The position numbers and the translations under genes were made by a program. Below the pieces are notes generated by a model. The model made no database searches and had not been told where the DNA came from. It saw only the letters and a list, made by a program, of their open reading frames with translations. A stretch of 64,000 nt of DNA. It comes from Clostridia bacterium (GTDB taxonomy: Bacteria > Bacillota > DSM-521 > Neomoorellales > SLTJ01). Shown piece by piece: positions 56,073-64,000 of the stretch; position 1 is the first letter of the stretch, and each line of letters opens with the position of its first letter. The stretch is taken from contig SLTJ01000041.1 in NCBI GenBank assembly GCA_004347685.1, positions 1-64,000 on the forward strand, read 5' to 3'.

Positions 56073-57965
56073 TCAAGGAGTTCCGATCGGCCCGCTGTGG
56101 AGCAGCTTGCCGTCCATGTAAACCTCCACCACAGCCTGGCTGGCCTCACCGTAATAGGTGATGGTAGGGTTAATGCTTTCGCCGGGACCGTGGGTCTGGT
56201 CATACTCGGTATGCTCCCCAATGGCGTCCCGCACCACGATACGTACCTGGTGCTGCTGCCCGTCATCAGGCATGATTATGCCAAAAACGGAACCAGTCTG
56301 GGCCTGCGGACCCGGACCCCGGCTGATGCCCAGATCCACGCTCGTCCCTTCGTCCACGGCCGTATTAGCCGCCACCGACTGCGCAACCACATAGCCCCGG
56401 AGGACCTGGTAGTTATCCTGGTCCTCTTCCCGGACCACGCCCAGGGACAGACCAGCCGCCGTCAACGCCTTTTCGGCTTCTTCGAGCTTCATTCCTACGA
56501 CTGCCGGGACTATTACCGGCTTGGGTTCCTGGCCCTGGCTTACCACCAGCACCACGTTTGTACCTTCCTTGACCTGGCTGCCCGCCTGCGGCTCCTGCCG
56601 CACCACTATCCCTGGCTGGGCCTGGGAATACTCTTTGCGCACTGGTGAAGCCACCTGCAGGTTGGCTTGTTCTATTTTTAGCCGTGCCGCCCGCTCTGTC
56701 TCCCCCTCGACCGGCGGCACCGTGGTCATGCGCGGTCCCAGGCTCACGTCCAGGACAATCGGCCGGGTCAACTTCACTTGGCTGTTGGGTGGCGGGTCCT
56801 GTCCGATCACATAACCTTCCGGAACGCTGGCATCATATCGCTGGCTTCCCATTTGCCATTTCAGACCCATTTGGCCCAGGACCTTCTCCGCTTCGGACAG
56901 AGGAAGCTGTACCAGGGGGGGCACTTGTACCTCCGCCACCACCCAGTAGGCCTGCCACCCCAGGTAAAGGCCATACAGGGCCACCCCGATCAGCACCAGG
57001 GCCACCACCCAGACGGGCAGGCGCAAACGCCGCCGCGGCATTTCCTCCTCCTCCTCAGCCACCAGCCCTGTCAGCACCTGCGTGTCATCGCTCTCCGGGC
57101 CGGCAAAAGCGTTTAAGACCCGCACCAGGTCCGCCCCCATGGCCGCTGCCGTCTGGTAGCGCTGGCCGGGATCCTTCTGCATGGCCTTCAAAACCACCTT
57201 TTCCAGCGCGGCGGGTATCTCCGGCCTTATCTGGCGCGGAGGCACCGGGTTTTCCTGGACGTGTTTGATAGCCACCGATACCGGCGAATCCCCCTGGAAG
57301 GGCAGCCCGCCGGTCAGCATTTCATAAAGCACCACGCCCAGCGCGTAAATGTCTGCCTCTTTGCCGGCCAGTTGTCCCCTGGCCTGCTCCGGAGAAAGGT
57401 AGTGGACCGAACCCAGCATGGTGCCGGGATAGGTGATGGTGGCCTCGGCCGAGGCCGCCGCGCGGGCCAGGCCAAAATCAGTCACCTTCACCCTACCGCC
57501 GCTGGTCACCAGGACGTTATGGGGCTTAATGTCCCGGTGCACAACGCCGTTTTCATGGGCATGCTGCAGGGCGTCGCAGATCTGCCGCGTGATCTGGATG
57601 GCTTCGTCCGGCGGGAAGGTGCCTTTCTCCTTCAGCAATTCTTTTAAGTTGCGGCCCGACACGTACTCCATCACCAAATAATGACAGCCCTGTTCCTCTC
57701 CCACATCATAAATAGCCACAATATTGGGGTGAGAAAGCCGGGCCACGGCCTGCGCCTCCTGATGAAAGCGGCGTACGGTGGCCTCGTCGGCAGCGTAGTT
57801 TTCCTGCAGGATTTTGATGGCTACCGGGCGCTCCAGCAACCGGTCGTGTCCCTGGTAGACCACGGCCATGCCCCCGCTGCCCAGCTTTTCCCGTACCTCA
57901 TAACGATTGCCGAGTAAGTTTGGCGTAGACATACCTCCTGTCAGCCCCGCGCCCACCCTGTCCAT
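56073..57965 (-). CDS. prkC: PASTA-domain serine/threonine kinase
   Basis: Membrane receptor kinase that senses peptidoglycan fragments and controls wall growth and spore germination. The 630 residues have an N-terminal kinase domain (about 20-285): GSGGMAVVYQGHDRLL, VAIKIL, HRDIKPHNVLV, DFGLARA. A membrane segment (about 330-352) and three extracellular PASTA repeats follow (about 355-420, 422-490, 492-560), then a C-terminal region of about 65 residues. The start is uncertain: ATG 57932 is too close to its AGGAGGT, so 57965 is given. Next to the SEDS-PBP fusion and an FHA protein; no PP2C phosphatase gene is adjacent. Confidence 0.95.
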   Translation of the reverse strand: MDRVGAGLTGGMSTPNLLGNRYEVREKLGSGGMAVVYQGHDRLLERPVAIKILQENYAADEATVRRFHQEAQAVARLSHPNIVAIYDVGEEQGCHYLVMEYVSGRNLKELLKEKGTFPPDEAIQITRQICDALQHAHENGVVHRDIKPHNVLVTSGGRVKVTDFGLARAAASAEATITYPGTMLGSVHYLSPEQARGQLAGKEADIYALGVVLYEMLTGGLPFQGDSPVSVAIKHVQENPVPPRQIRPEIPAALEKVVLKAMQKDPGQRYQTAAAMGADLVRVLNAFAGPESDDTQVLTGLVAEEEEEMPRRRLRLPVWVVALVLIGVALYGLYLGWQAYWVVAEVQVPPLVQLPLSEAEKVLGQMGLKWQMGSQRYDASVPEGYVIGQDPPPNSQVKLTRPIVLDVSLGPRMTTVPPVEGETERAARLKIEQANLQVASPVRKEYSQAQPGIVVRQEPQAGSQVKEGTNVVLVVSQGQEPKPVIVPAVVGMKLEEAEKALTAAGLSLGVVREEDQDNYQVLRGYVVAQSVAANTAVDEGTSVDLGISRGPGPQAQTGSVFGIIMPDDGQQHQVRIVVRDAIGEHTEYDQTHGPGESINPTITYYGEASQAVVEVYMDGKLLHSGPIGTP

Positions 57966-58021
57966 AAGCGTCGTCGCAGCTCACCGGGTAGACCGCCATG
58001 CCGGTACTTGTGCCCCGGCAT

Positions 58022-60646
58022 CTATTCTCCAACCCCCGCTTTTTCCAGAGCCGCCGCCAACAGCTTGCCGGCCAGGGGCGCGGCCGCCTCTCCGCCAGAA
58101 CCCTGGTTCTCCAGGAGCACCGTCACCACTACCTCAGCCCCCCGAGCCGGGGCGAAGCCGGTAAACCAGGCGTGGGCTGGCCCGTGAGGGTTTTCAGCGC
58201 TGCCGGTCTTCCCGGCCACGGCCACCCCCGGCAGGCCGGCGCGTCCCCCAGTACCCTGGGACACTACCAGTTCCAGGCTAGCAGCCAGGCGCCCGGCCAC
58301 CTCCGGCGTAACGGGGTTCCCTAGCGGCGTAGGCGGGACAGCCCGCACCGTCCGCTCGGCGTCTAGCACGCGCTCCACCAGGTAAGGCCGGAACATCCGC
58401 CCCCCGCCGGCCACCGCCGCGGTCACGGCCGCCATCTGCAGGGGGGTAACCAGGACCCGGCCCTGCCCAATAGCGCTTTCGGCCACGTCGTTGGCCTGAG
58501 CCGCGGTAAGGTCGGGGAAATAGCCCGGCTTCACCGGCAGCTCGAATGGCAGCGGCCGGTTAAACCAGAAGGCTTCCGCCGCCCCCGTGAGGTTTTCCCC
58601 GCCCAGGGCCAAAGCCATCTCGGCAAAGGCCACATTGCAGGAAACAGCCATAGCCCTGGAGAAGTCCACTTCACCGTGAACGCCCCAGCACCCGAGCCGC
58701 CGGCCCTCTATCACCACTTCCCCGGGGCAAAAATAGGTTTTCCCCAAGAGATCGGGCCGGCGGGCAATGACAGCCGCCCCGGTTACTATTTTAAAGCTCG
58801 ATCCGGGCGGATACAACCCCTGCACCGCCCGGTTGAGCAGCGGACTTTCCGGATCCTTCTGCCATTGCTCCCAGAGAGTGTCTATCCGATTGGGATCAAT
58901 TGTCGGCCGGCTGGCCAGGGCCAGTATCTGCCCCTGCGGCCGCATCACCACCACGGCCCCCCGCCGGCCCTGCAAGAGATCCATAGCCAGGCGCTGTAGC
59001 CCGGCATCCAGGGTGAGCTGGAGATTGTAGCCGCGGGCTTTCTGCCCGACCAGGCGGCGCAGCCGATTATCCAAGCCGGCCCGGCCCCCCAGGCCCATCA
59101 GCTCCGCATTGGCCGCCTCCTCCAGACCGGCCTGGCCGTAACGCGGCGAAACGTAGCCGAGCACTGGGGCTGTCACTTCGCCCAGCGGGTAGTAGCGCGC
59201 GAAGCCGTTACCTACCCCCCTGGTTTCAGCTAACAATTCGCCATGCCGATCATAAATTCCTCCCCGCTTTGTTTCCCCAGCCATGGCCGCGAACCTGGGG
59301 TTGTGGGGGTTGGCGGCCAGGGCCTCGGCCTGGAAAAACTGCCAGTACGTGAGCTGGGCCACCACCGCCAGGAAAAGCGCCATCACGGCCGCAATAATCA
59401 CCGTCAGGGGGTGCCCCGGCTGCCGCTCCTCCCCCGGAGTAACCCGCAACAAAAGGCCGACAATGGCGTAATTGGTAACCAGGGAACTGCCGCCATAGCT
59501 CATAAAGGGCAGGGTAATTCCGGTCAGCGGGAGGAGCCGTGTGACGCCGCCGACGATTACCAGGGTCTGAATGGCCAGGAGGGAGGTCAGACCGGCGGCC
59601 AGCAAGACGCCAAAGGCGTCGTCAGCTTTCCTGGCGATGGCATAGCCGCGGGCCACCAGCAGCAGGTAGAGGGCCAGGAGGCCCAGGCTGCCGGCCAGGC
59701 CCATTTCTTCCCCCACGGCCGCAAAGATGAAATCGGTAGTTACGGCCGGGATTACGTCCGGGCGGCCCAGGCCCAGGCCGGTACCCAGCAGACCCCCCGC
59801 GCCCAGGGCAAAAAGAGACTGGACTACCTGGTAACCGTAGGTGTTTATGTAGGCCCAGGGGTCAAGCCAGGCCAGGACCCGGCCCTGCACGTGAGGATAA
59901 AGGTAAAAAGAAAACACGGCGCCTAGGGCAAAGATCCCCAGCCCGCCGCCCACATAAGCCAGGCGGGCTGTAGCCAGGTAAAGCATGGCCAGGAAGGTGG
60001 AGTAGAAGATGATGGCTGTTCCCAGGTCCCGCTGCGCCACCAGGAACAGCAGGGAGAGGCCGGCAAAGGCTATCAGAGGCGCGACGACATGCAGAGGCGG
60101 GAGGGCGGTAGCGGTCCGGGGGATAGCCAGGGTATGGCCGTACCGCCGCAGGTAGCTGGCTAGGAAAACCACCATGAGAACCTTGACCCCTTCTGCCGGC
60201 TGAAAACGGAAACTGCCCAGAGTCAGCCAGGCCTTGGCCCCCCCGGCCTCGCTCCCGGCGATGACTGTCACCGCCAGCAGGGACAGCCCCAGGGTGGCAT
60301 AGATATGCGTATACCCCTGTTCTGCCAGCCGGCGGTAATCGGGCAAGCCCACGGCGATGAGCAGCATCACGGCCAGGCCAACGATGGCCCAGGTAAACTG
60401 CCGCTGGGCTAGGGTCGGGTCGAGGCGGGCGATAAAGAGCAAACCGAGTACGGTGAGCATGGCCGCAACGGGCAGCAAGAAGGAATCAGCCAGCCGTCCG
60501 GTGCGGGCCAGGAACACCTGGGCCAGCCCGTACCCGGCCCCCAGCCCGGCGCCGAGAACCGGATAATGCCAGTCAAGCCCACCCGGGCTGGTAAGGCCGT
60601 AAAACAGACCGCCGCCGACGGCCACCAGCAGTGGCGGCCAGAACAT
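58022..60646 (-). CDS. SEDS glycosyltransferase fused to penicillin-binding transpeptidase
   Basis: One 874-residue frame joins two proteins that are normally separate. Residues 1-402 are a RodA/FtsW (SEDS) peptidoglycan polymerase with about ten membrane segments, FQPAEGVKVLMVVFLASYL and the conserved Asp305 in TTDFIFAAVGEE. After a short linker, a membrane helix (413-436) leads to a class B penicillin-binding protein. Its pedestal covers about 450-560. The transpeptidase has SxxK at Ser616-Lys619 (PPGSSFK), SxN at Ser669-Asn671 and KTG at 813-815. No stop or start lies at the junction. SEDS and PBP partners work as a complex, so the fusion fixes a 1:1 pair. Between the FHA gene (two bases) and prkC. 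Confidence 0.93.
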   Translation of the reverse strand: MFWPPLLVAVGGGLFYGLTSPGGLDWHYPVLGAGLGAGYGLAQVFLARTGRLADSFLLPVAAMLTVLGLLFIARLDPTLAQRQFTWAIVGLAVMLLIAVGLPDYRRLAEQGYTHIYATLGLSLLAVTVIAGSEAGGAKAWLTLGSFRFQPAEGVKVLMVVFLASYLRRYGHTLAIPRTATALPPLHVVAPLIAFAGLSLLFLVAQRDLGTAIIFYSTFLAMLYLATARLAYVGGGLGIFALGAVFSFYLYPHVQGRVLAWLDPWAYINTYGYQVVQSLFALGAGGLLGTGLGLGRPDVIPAVTTDFIFAAVGEEMGLAGSLGLLALYLLLVARGYAIARKADDAFGVLLAAGLTSLLAIQTLVIVGGVTRLLPLTGITLPFMSYGGSSLVTNYAIVGLLLRVTPGEERQPGHPLTVIIAAVMALFLAVVAQLTYWQFFQAEALAANPHNPRFAAMAGETKRGGIYDRHGELLAETRGVGNGFARYYPLGEVTAPVLGYVSPRYGQAGLEEAANAELMGLGGRAGLDNRLRRLVGQKARGYNLQLTLDAGLQRLAMDLLQGRRGAVVVMRPQGQILALASRPTIDPNRIDTLWEQWQKDPESPLLNRAVQGLYPPGSSFKIVTGAAVIARRPDLLGKTYFCPGEVVIEGRRLGCWGVHGEVDFSRAMAVSCNVAFAEMALALGGENLTGAAEAFWFNRPLPFELPVKPGYFPDLTAAQANDVAESAIGQGRVLVTPLQMAAVTAAVAGGGRMFRPYLVERVLDAERTVRAVPPTPLGNPVTPEVAGRLAASLELVVSQGTGGRAGLPGVAVAGKTGSAENPHGPAHAWFTGFAPARGAEVVVTVLLENQGSGGEAAAPLAGKLLAAALEKAGVGE

Positions 60647-60648
60647 GC

Positions 60649-61101
60649 CTACATGCGTCTTGCTACCCGCAACACGACCCCCCCGACGGTAATCCGGTCG
60701 TTATCAGACAAGCGCGTGGGCCTGTGCACCGGCCGGCCGTTCAGATATGTACCGTTGGTGCTGCCCAGATCCTCCAGCCAGTACGCATTGTCCCGGCGGT
60801 AAATGGCGGCGTGCCGGCCCGAAACATATTCCTCACCTATGACCACATCGTTGCTCCGCCACCGGCCGATAACTGTCTGCTCCCCCAGGACAAACTGACG
60901 CCCGTTGGCCGGCACCTCCTCCGGCCCCTCGATCACCAGCCGCATTTCCCCGCCGGGCAACTCCCGTTTCCGCGCCGCTCCCCTGACCCCGCCGAAAACA
61001 TCCCGGTAGGCGGTGCGAACCACCAGCCAGAGGAAATAGTACAGCAACGCCAGGAAGCCATAGCGCAGGAGGGCCAGCGCTATTTCACCGGCCACCTTCA
61101 C
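60649..61101 (-). CDS. Membrane-anchored FHA-domain protein
   Basis: 150 residues: a hydrophobic N-terminal segment (about 8-30, ALALLRYGFLALLYYFLWLV), a basic linker, and a phosphothreonine-binding FHA domain (about 65-145, VIGRWRSNDVVIGEEYVSGR then HAAIYRR and LGSTNGTYLNG). GTG start overlapping the end of rlmN by 17 bases. It is likely to bind a phosphorylated partner of the nearby kinase, tying it to the SEDS-PBP fusion; this is inference from place. Confidence 0.88.
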   Translation of the reverse strand: MKVAGEIALALLRYGFLALLYYFLWLVVRTAYRDVFGGVRGAARKRELPGGEMRLVIEGPEEVPANGRQFVLGEQTVIGRWRSNDVVIGEEYVSGRHAAIYRRDNAYWLEDLGSTNGTYLNGRPVHRPTRLSDNDRITVGGVVLRVARRM

Positions 61102-62200
61102 TCACACCCGCCACTCCTGACTCAACTTGCCCGCCCCGCCGGGGCCGGCCCGATGCCGTAGCCCGCAGTTGGCCGCAGGCAGCAGCGATACCCGCACCCC
61201 GTGTCTGGCGCACGGTCACTGGGTGCCCGGCGGCCTCCAGCACCTGATGGAAAGCCTGCACCCTGGCCGGCGACGGCGGCGCAAACCCGGTTTCCGCCAC
61301 CTCGTTAACCGGTATCAGGTTAAAATGCACCTTCAAGCCCTGCACCAGTGCGGCCAGCCGGCGGGCCTGCTGCTCGCTGTCGTTCAGCCCCCGGATCAGG
61401 GTATAGGCGATCGTCAGGCGCCTCCCGGTCATCTCTTGGTAATAACGGAGGGAAGAAACCAACTCGGCCAGGGGATGGCGCCTGTTGATGGGTACCAGGC
61501 GGTTACGCAGTTCGTCGTCGGCCGCGTGTAGGGAGACGGCCAGCCTGACCGGCAGTCCCTCGGCGGCCAGCCGCTGGATGCCGGGGACGAAGCCGCAGGT
61601 AGAGATGGCTATCCGCCTCAGGCTGAGGTGCAGCCCCAGGGAATGGCTAAGGAGGCGGACGGTCTGAAACACCGCCTCGCTGTTAGCCAGGGGCTCCCCC
61701 ATGCCCATGAACACCACATGGGTGACCCGGCGACCGGCCCGCTGCAGTTCCTTGTTTATCGCCACTACCTGGCCTACCATCTCGCCGGCGGTGAGGTTGC
61801 GGCCGAAACCGGCCTGGCCGGTGGCGCAGAAAAGACAACCCATGGCGCACCCGGCCTGGCTGGAAATGCAGACGGTGTGCCGCTCCCTGGCCCTTTCCTT
61901 CTCCGGGTAGCGCATCCGCACGGCTTCAATCTGCTCCCCGTCAGCCAGTTGCAGCAGATACTTCATGGTCATCCCGTCTTCGCTGCCGGCCCGCCGCAAC
62001 ACCCGGGGCAGGGAAAGCTCAAGCCGTTCGGCCAGGGCTGACCGCAGTGGCCTGGGCAGATCAGTCATTTCCTCCCAGGAGGAGGCCCCTTTGCGGTGGA
62101 CCCAGGTAAAAAGCTGCCGCGCCCGGTAGGGCTCGGCCCCCAGGGCTGTCACCAGTTGCTCGTATTCCTCCAAGGTACAGTTATGCGCGTCCGTGGCCAA
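61085..62200 (-). CDS. rlmN: Dual-specificity 23S rRNA/tRNA adenine-C2 methyltransferase
   Basis: Radical-SAM enzyme that methylates A2503 of 23S rRNA and A37 of tRNA. The 371 residues contain CISSQAGCAMGCLFCATG near 115 (Cys-x3-Cys-x2-Cys cluster), FMGMGEPLAN, and the methyl-carrying Cys near the C-terminus (TRGAGIAAACGQL). Its start overlaps the end of rsmB by 20 bases. Confidence 0.95.
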   Translation of the reverse strand: MATDAHNCTLEEYEQLVTALGAEPYRARQLFTWVHRKGASSWEEMTDLPRPLRSALAERLELSLPRVLRRAGSEDGMTMKYLLQLADGEQIEAVRMRYPEKERARERHTVCISSQAGCAMGCLFCATGQAGFGRNLTAGEMVGQVVAINKELQRAGRRVTHVVFMGMGEPLANSEAVFQTVRLLSHSLGLHLSLRRIAISTCGFVPGIQRLAAEGLPVRLAVSLHAADDELRNRLVPINRRHPLAELVSSLRYYQEMTGRRLTIAYTLIRGLNDSEQQARRLAALVQGLKVHFNLIPVNEVAETGFAPPSPARVQAFHQVLEAAGHPVTVRQTRGAGIAAACGQLRATASGRPRRGGQVESGVAGVSEGGR

Positions 62201-63506
62201 CCCGCCTTCGCAGCCGCGCCATGAAGAAACCGTCCGTGCCGTGACGCTGGGGCCACAGGGTGACGGTGCCGTCCGGCTGTACCGCCTCCCGGGGGCCTGG
62301 CCACGGCCCGAGATCCGCCACCTCTATCTCCGGGTGCCGGTCCAGGACGTCCCGGACTGCGGCTTCGTTTTCTTCTGCCAGCAGGCTGCAAGTACTGTAA
62401 ACCATCTCCCCGCCCGGCGCCAAGGCACACACCGCCGCCTCCAGCAGGTCGCGCTGCAGGCGGGTGCTTTCCGCCACCTTTTCCGGGCTCTGCCGCCAGC
62501 GGATGTCCGGCCGGCGCCGCAAAGCACCGGTACCTGAACAGGGGGCGTCCAGTAGGATGAATCGAGCCCGGCCGGCCCAGGGGCTCTTCCCCAGTTCCCG
62601 GGCGTCCATGGCCATGGTCCGCACGCTGGTGAGGCCCAGCCGCCGGCAGTTTTCCGCTACCAGGTCCAGGCGGTGGGGGTGGATGTCCAGGGCGACTATC
62701 TCGCCCGCATCCCCCATTAACTGGGCCAGGTGGGTGGTCTTGGTCCCGGGCCCAGCACAAGCGTCAATCACCAGGGAGCCAGACCGGGGCCGGAGCAGGT
62801 GCCCCACCAGGATAGAGGCCTCATCCTGGGCCAGGGCCAGCCCGGCCTGGAAAAAACCGGCCCCGGTCAGATCCACCTGGCCCGGCACCACCACGGCGTC
62901 AGGGGCATACGTAGCCGGCTCGCCGGAGAGGCCCTCCTCGGCCAGCCGCTGCAGCAACCCCTGCCGGTCACCCTTCAAGGTATTCACCCGCAGTACCAAG
63001 GGTGCGTCCTCATTATTCGCGGCGCAGAGTTTCTCGGTCTCGTCCAGCCCCAGCCTGGAGAGCCACCTCTCCAGCAACCATTCCGGGTGGGAGTACTTGC
63101 GGCTCAGGTAGGCCAGGGGATTACGGTCCCGGGAGGGAAACGGCAGCCGGCACTCATCACGGAGGATCCGCCGTAGGACGGCGTTCACCAGCCCGGCCTG
63201 GCCGGGACAGTGCTTCTTGGCCATGGCCACCGCCTCATGGCAGACGGCTGCCGCCGGGATCCTCTCCAGATAATAGAGCTGGTAAGCGGCCAAGCGCAGG
63301 ATGAGCAAGGCTGGCAGCGGAGTATGGGAAAGGCCCTGGCGCAAATAAGAGCCCAGGGCCCAGTCGAGGGTGTTCTTGTGCTTGACGGTCCCATAAACAA
63401 GCCGGGTGGCCAGACGGCGGTCGGCCGCACTTAACCTGGCTCTCTGGAGCCGGCCGGCCAGGGCCAGGTCCGCAAAGGCCCCCTTGGTCTCCACCGCAAA
63501 AATCAC
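62181..63506 (-). CDS. rsmB: 16S rRNA (cytosine967-C5)-methyltransferase
   Basis: 441 residues: an N-terminal NusB-like RNA-binding domain (about 1-130), then the methyltransferase with CAGPGTKTTHLAQLMGD for SAM, and the two catalytic Cys in DAPCSGTGALRRRPD and VYSTCSLL. The GTG start at 63506 leaves a slightly short N-terminus. The frame stays open upstream and reads ISPARSLAWG, which looks homologous, but no ATG, GTG or TTG is found there. Confidence 0.93.
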   Translation of the reverse strand: MIFAVETKGAFADLALAGRLQRARLSAADRRLATRLVYGTVKHKNTLDWALGSYLRQGLSHTPLPALLILRLAAYQLYYLERIPAAAVCHEAVAMAKKHCPGQAGLVNAVLRRILRDECRLPFPSRDRNPLAYLSRKYSHPEWLLERWLSRLGLDETEKLCAANNEDAPLVLRVNTLKGDRQGLLQRLAEEGLSGEPATYAPDAVVVPGQVDLTGAGFFQAGLALAQDEASILVGHLLRPRSGSLVIDACAGPGTKTTHLAQLMGDAGEIVALDIHPHRLDLVAENCRRLGLTSVRTMAMDARELGKSPWAGRARFILLDAPCSGTGALRRRPDIRWRQSPEKVAESTRLQRDLLEAAVCALAPGGEMVYSTCSLLAEENEAAVRDVLDRHPEIEVADLGPWPGPREAVQPDGTVTLWPQRHGTDGFFMARLRRRVGHGRA

Positions 63507-63679
63507 ACCCCAGGCTAAGCTCCGGGCCGGGCTGATGCCCCGGGACCCGTCACCCGCGCCCGTGGCCTGCTGTCCGGCCTCAGCCGCCCGGCCGCCGGCT
63601 ACGCCCGCCGCCGCGGCTGCGGTCCCGGCCGTTCCCCTGACCCTTTCCGTCCTTCGCTCCGGTATCTGCGTGTCCGCTT

Positions 63680-64000
63680 CTATTCGTCTCGTCCTCCCAG
63701 CATCCCGGTAATGAGGAGCATCCGCACCAGGTTCAACAGCGCGGTGAGGGCCGCGGCCACGTACGTAAGGGCCGCCGCGCTCAGGACTTTGCGCGCCTGG
63801 CCGACTTCCTGGCGGCTAACATACCCCCCTGCCTCCAGCAGAACCACAGCCCGGCCGCTGGCGTTGAACTCCACCGGCAGGGTGATCAGGTAGAACACGA
63901 CTACGGCGGCAAAAAGGTAGACGCCGGCCACGGCCAAGGAGGGCAGGCCCAGGAATAAACCGATTAACAGCAAAGGGAAGGCCAGGTTGGAGCCGAAATT
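63680..64000 (-). CDS. Zinc-dependent membrane protease, YugP family (partial)
   Basis: Only the C-terminal 106 residues are in the window; the gene continues past its end. NFGSNLAFPLLLIGLFLG, the membrane segments, LPVEFNASGRAVVLLEAGG and LSAAALTYVAAALTALLNLV match the YugP/DUF-type neutral zinc metallopeptidase family, whose HExxH lies in the missing part. First gene upstream of rsmB in this orientation. Confidence 0.85.
   Translation of the reverse strand, partial: NFGSNLAFPLLLIGLFLGLPSLAVAGVYLFAAVVVFYLITLPVEFNASGRAVVLLEAGGYVSRQEVGQARKVLSAAALTYVAAALTALLNLVRMLLITGMLGGRDE

Overview
The window looks like the chromosome of a high-GC, anaerobic, endospore-forming Firmicute of the Moorella/Desulfotomaculum type. 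This rests on spore genes (spoVS, ylbJ, gpr, an alpha/beta SASP), Gram-positive gene order (fapR-plsX-fabHKDG-acpP-fabF-rnc-smc-ftsY-ffh-rpsP-trmD-rplS; rsmB-rlmN-prkC-rsgA-rpe), riboswitch-controlled thi, met and rib operons, and a glycyl radical enzyme. The genus is inference. Almost all core genes lie on the minus strand.

Positions 1-9000 are an accessory, visibly AT-richer island full of decayed insertion sequences. They hold two remnants of one DDE-type IS, a frameshifted IS110-family element, and a second frameshifted IS110-family element inserted into the istA gene of a broken IS21 element. Between them lie two intact genes: a glycyl radical enzyme of the arylacetate decarboxylase branch (3819-6464) and a cysteine-rich small subunit resembling the HpdC subunit of 4-hydroxyphenylacetate decarboxylase (1722-2012). 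They look like one hpdB-hpdC operon split by an IS. No activating enzyme is in the window. The large subunit lacks the His and Glu that bind the para-hydroxyl of 4-hydroxyphenylacetate, so the substrate is probably different. A GAF/PucR-type regulator follows at 9004.

Positions 10940-22000 are vitamin and amino-acid genes. thiSGHE sits behind a TPP riboswitch with a tRNA-Pro gene just upstream, followed by an L,D-transpeptidase. The chain metY-metX-hom-thrC-lysC runs from a SAM riboswitch.

Positions 22077-44150 hold the ribosome, secretion and lipid block: rbgA, lepB, rplS, trmD, rimM, khpA, rpsP, ffh, mtnA, ftsY, smc, spoVS, rnc, the fatty-acid synthase genes, plsX, fapR, rpmF, a DUF177 gene, ylbJ and rsmD.

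Positions 44288-49378 carry gpr, a SASP with a sigma-G-like promoter, recG, a DUF1858 protein, rpmB and a phosphodiesterase. Positions 49359-53300 are the riboflavin operon ribD-ribE-ribBA-ribH behind an FMN riboswitch. Positions 53419-64000 hold a deacetylase and a cell-envelope signalling cluster: PASTA kinase, FHA protein, and a single 874-residue polypeptide fusing a SEDS glycosyltransferase to a penicillin-binding transpeptidase. The cluster also has rlmN and rsmB, and ends in a membrane metalloprotease gene cut by the window edge.
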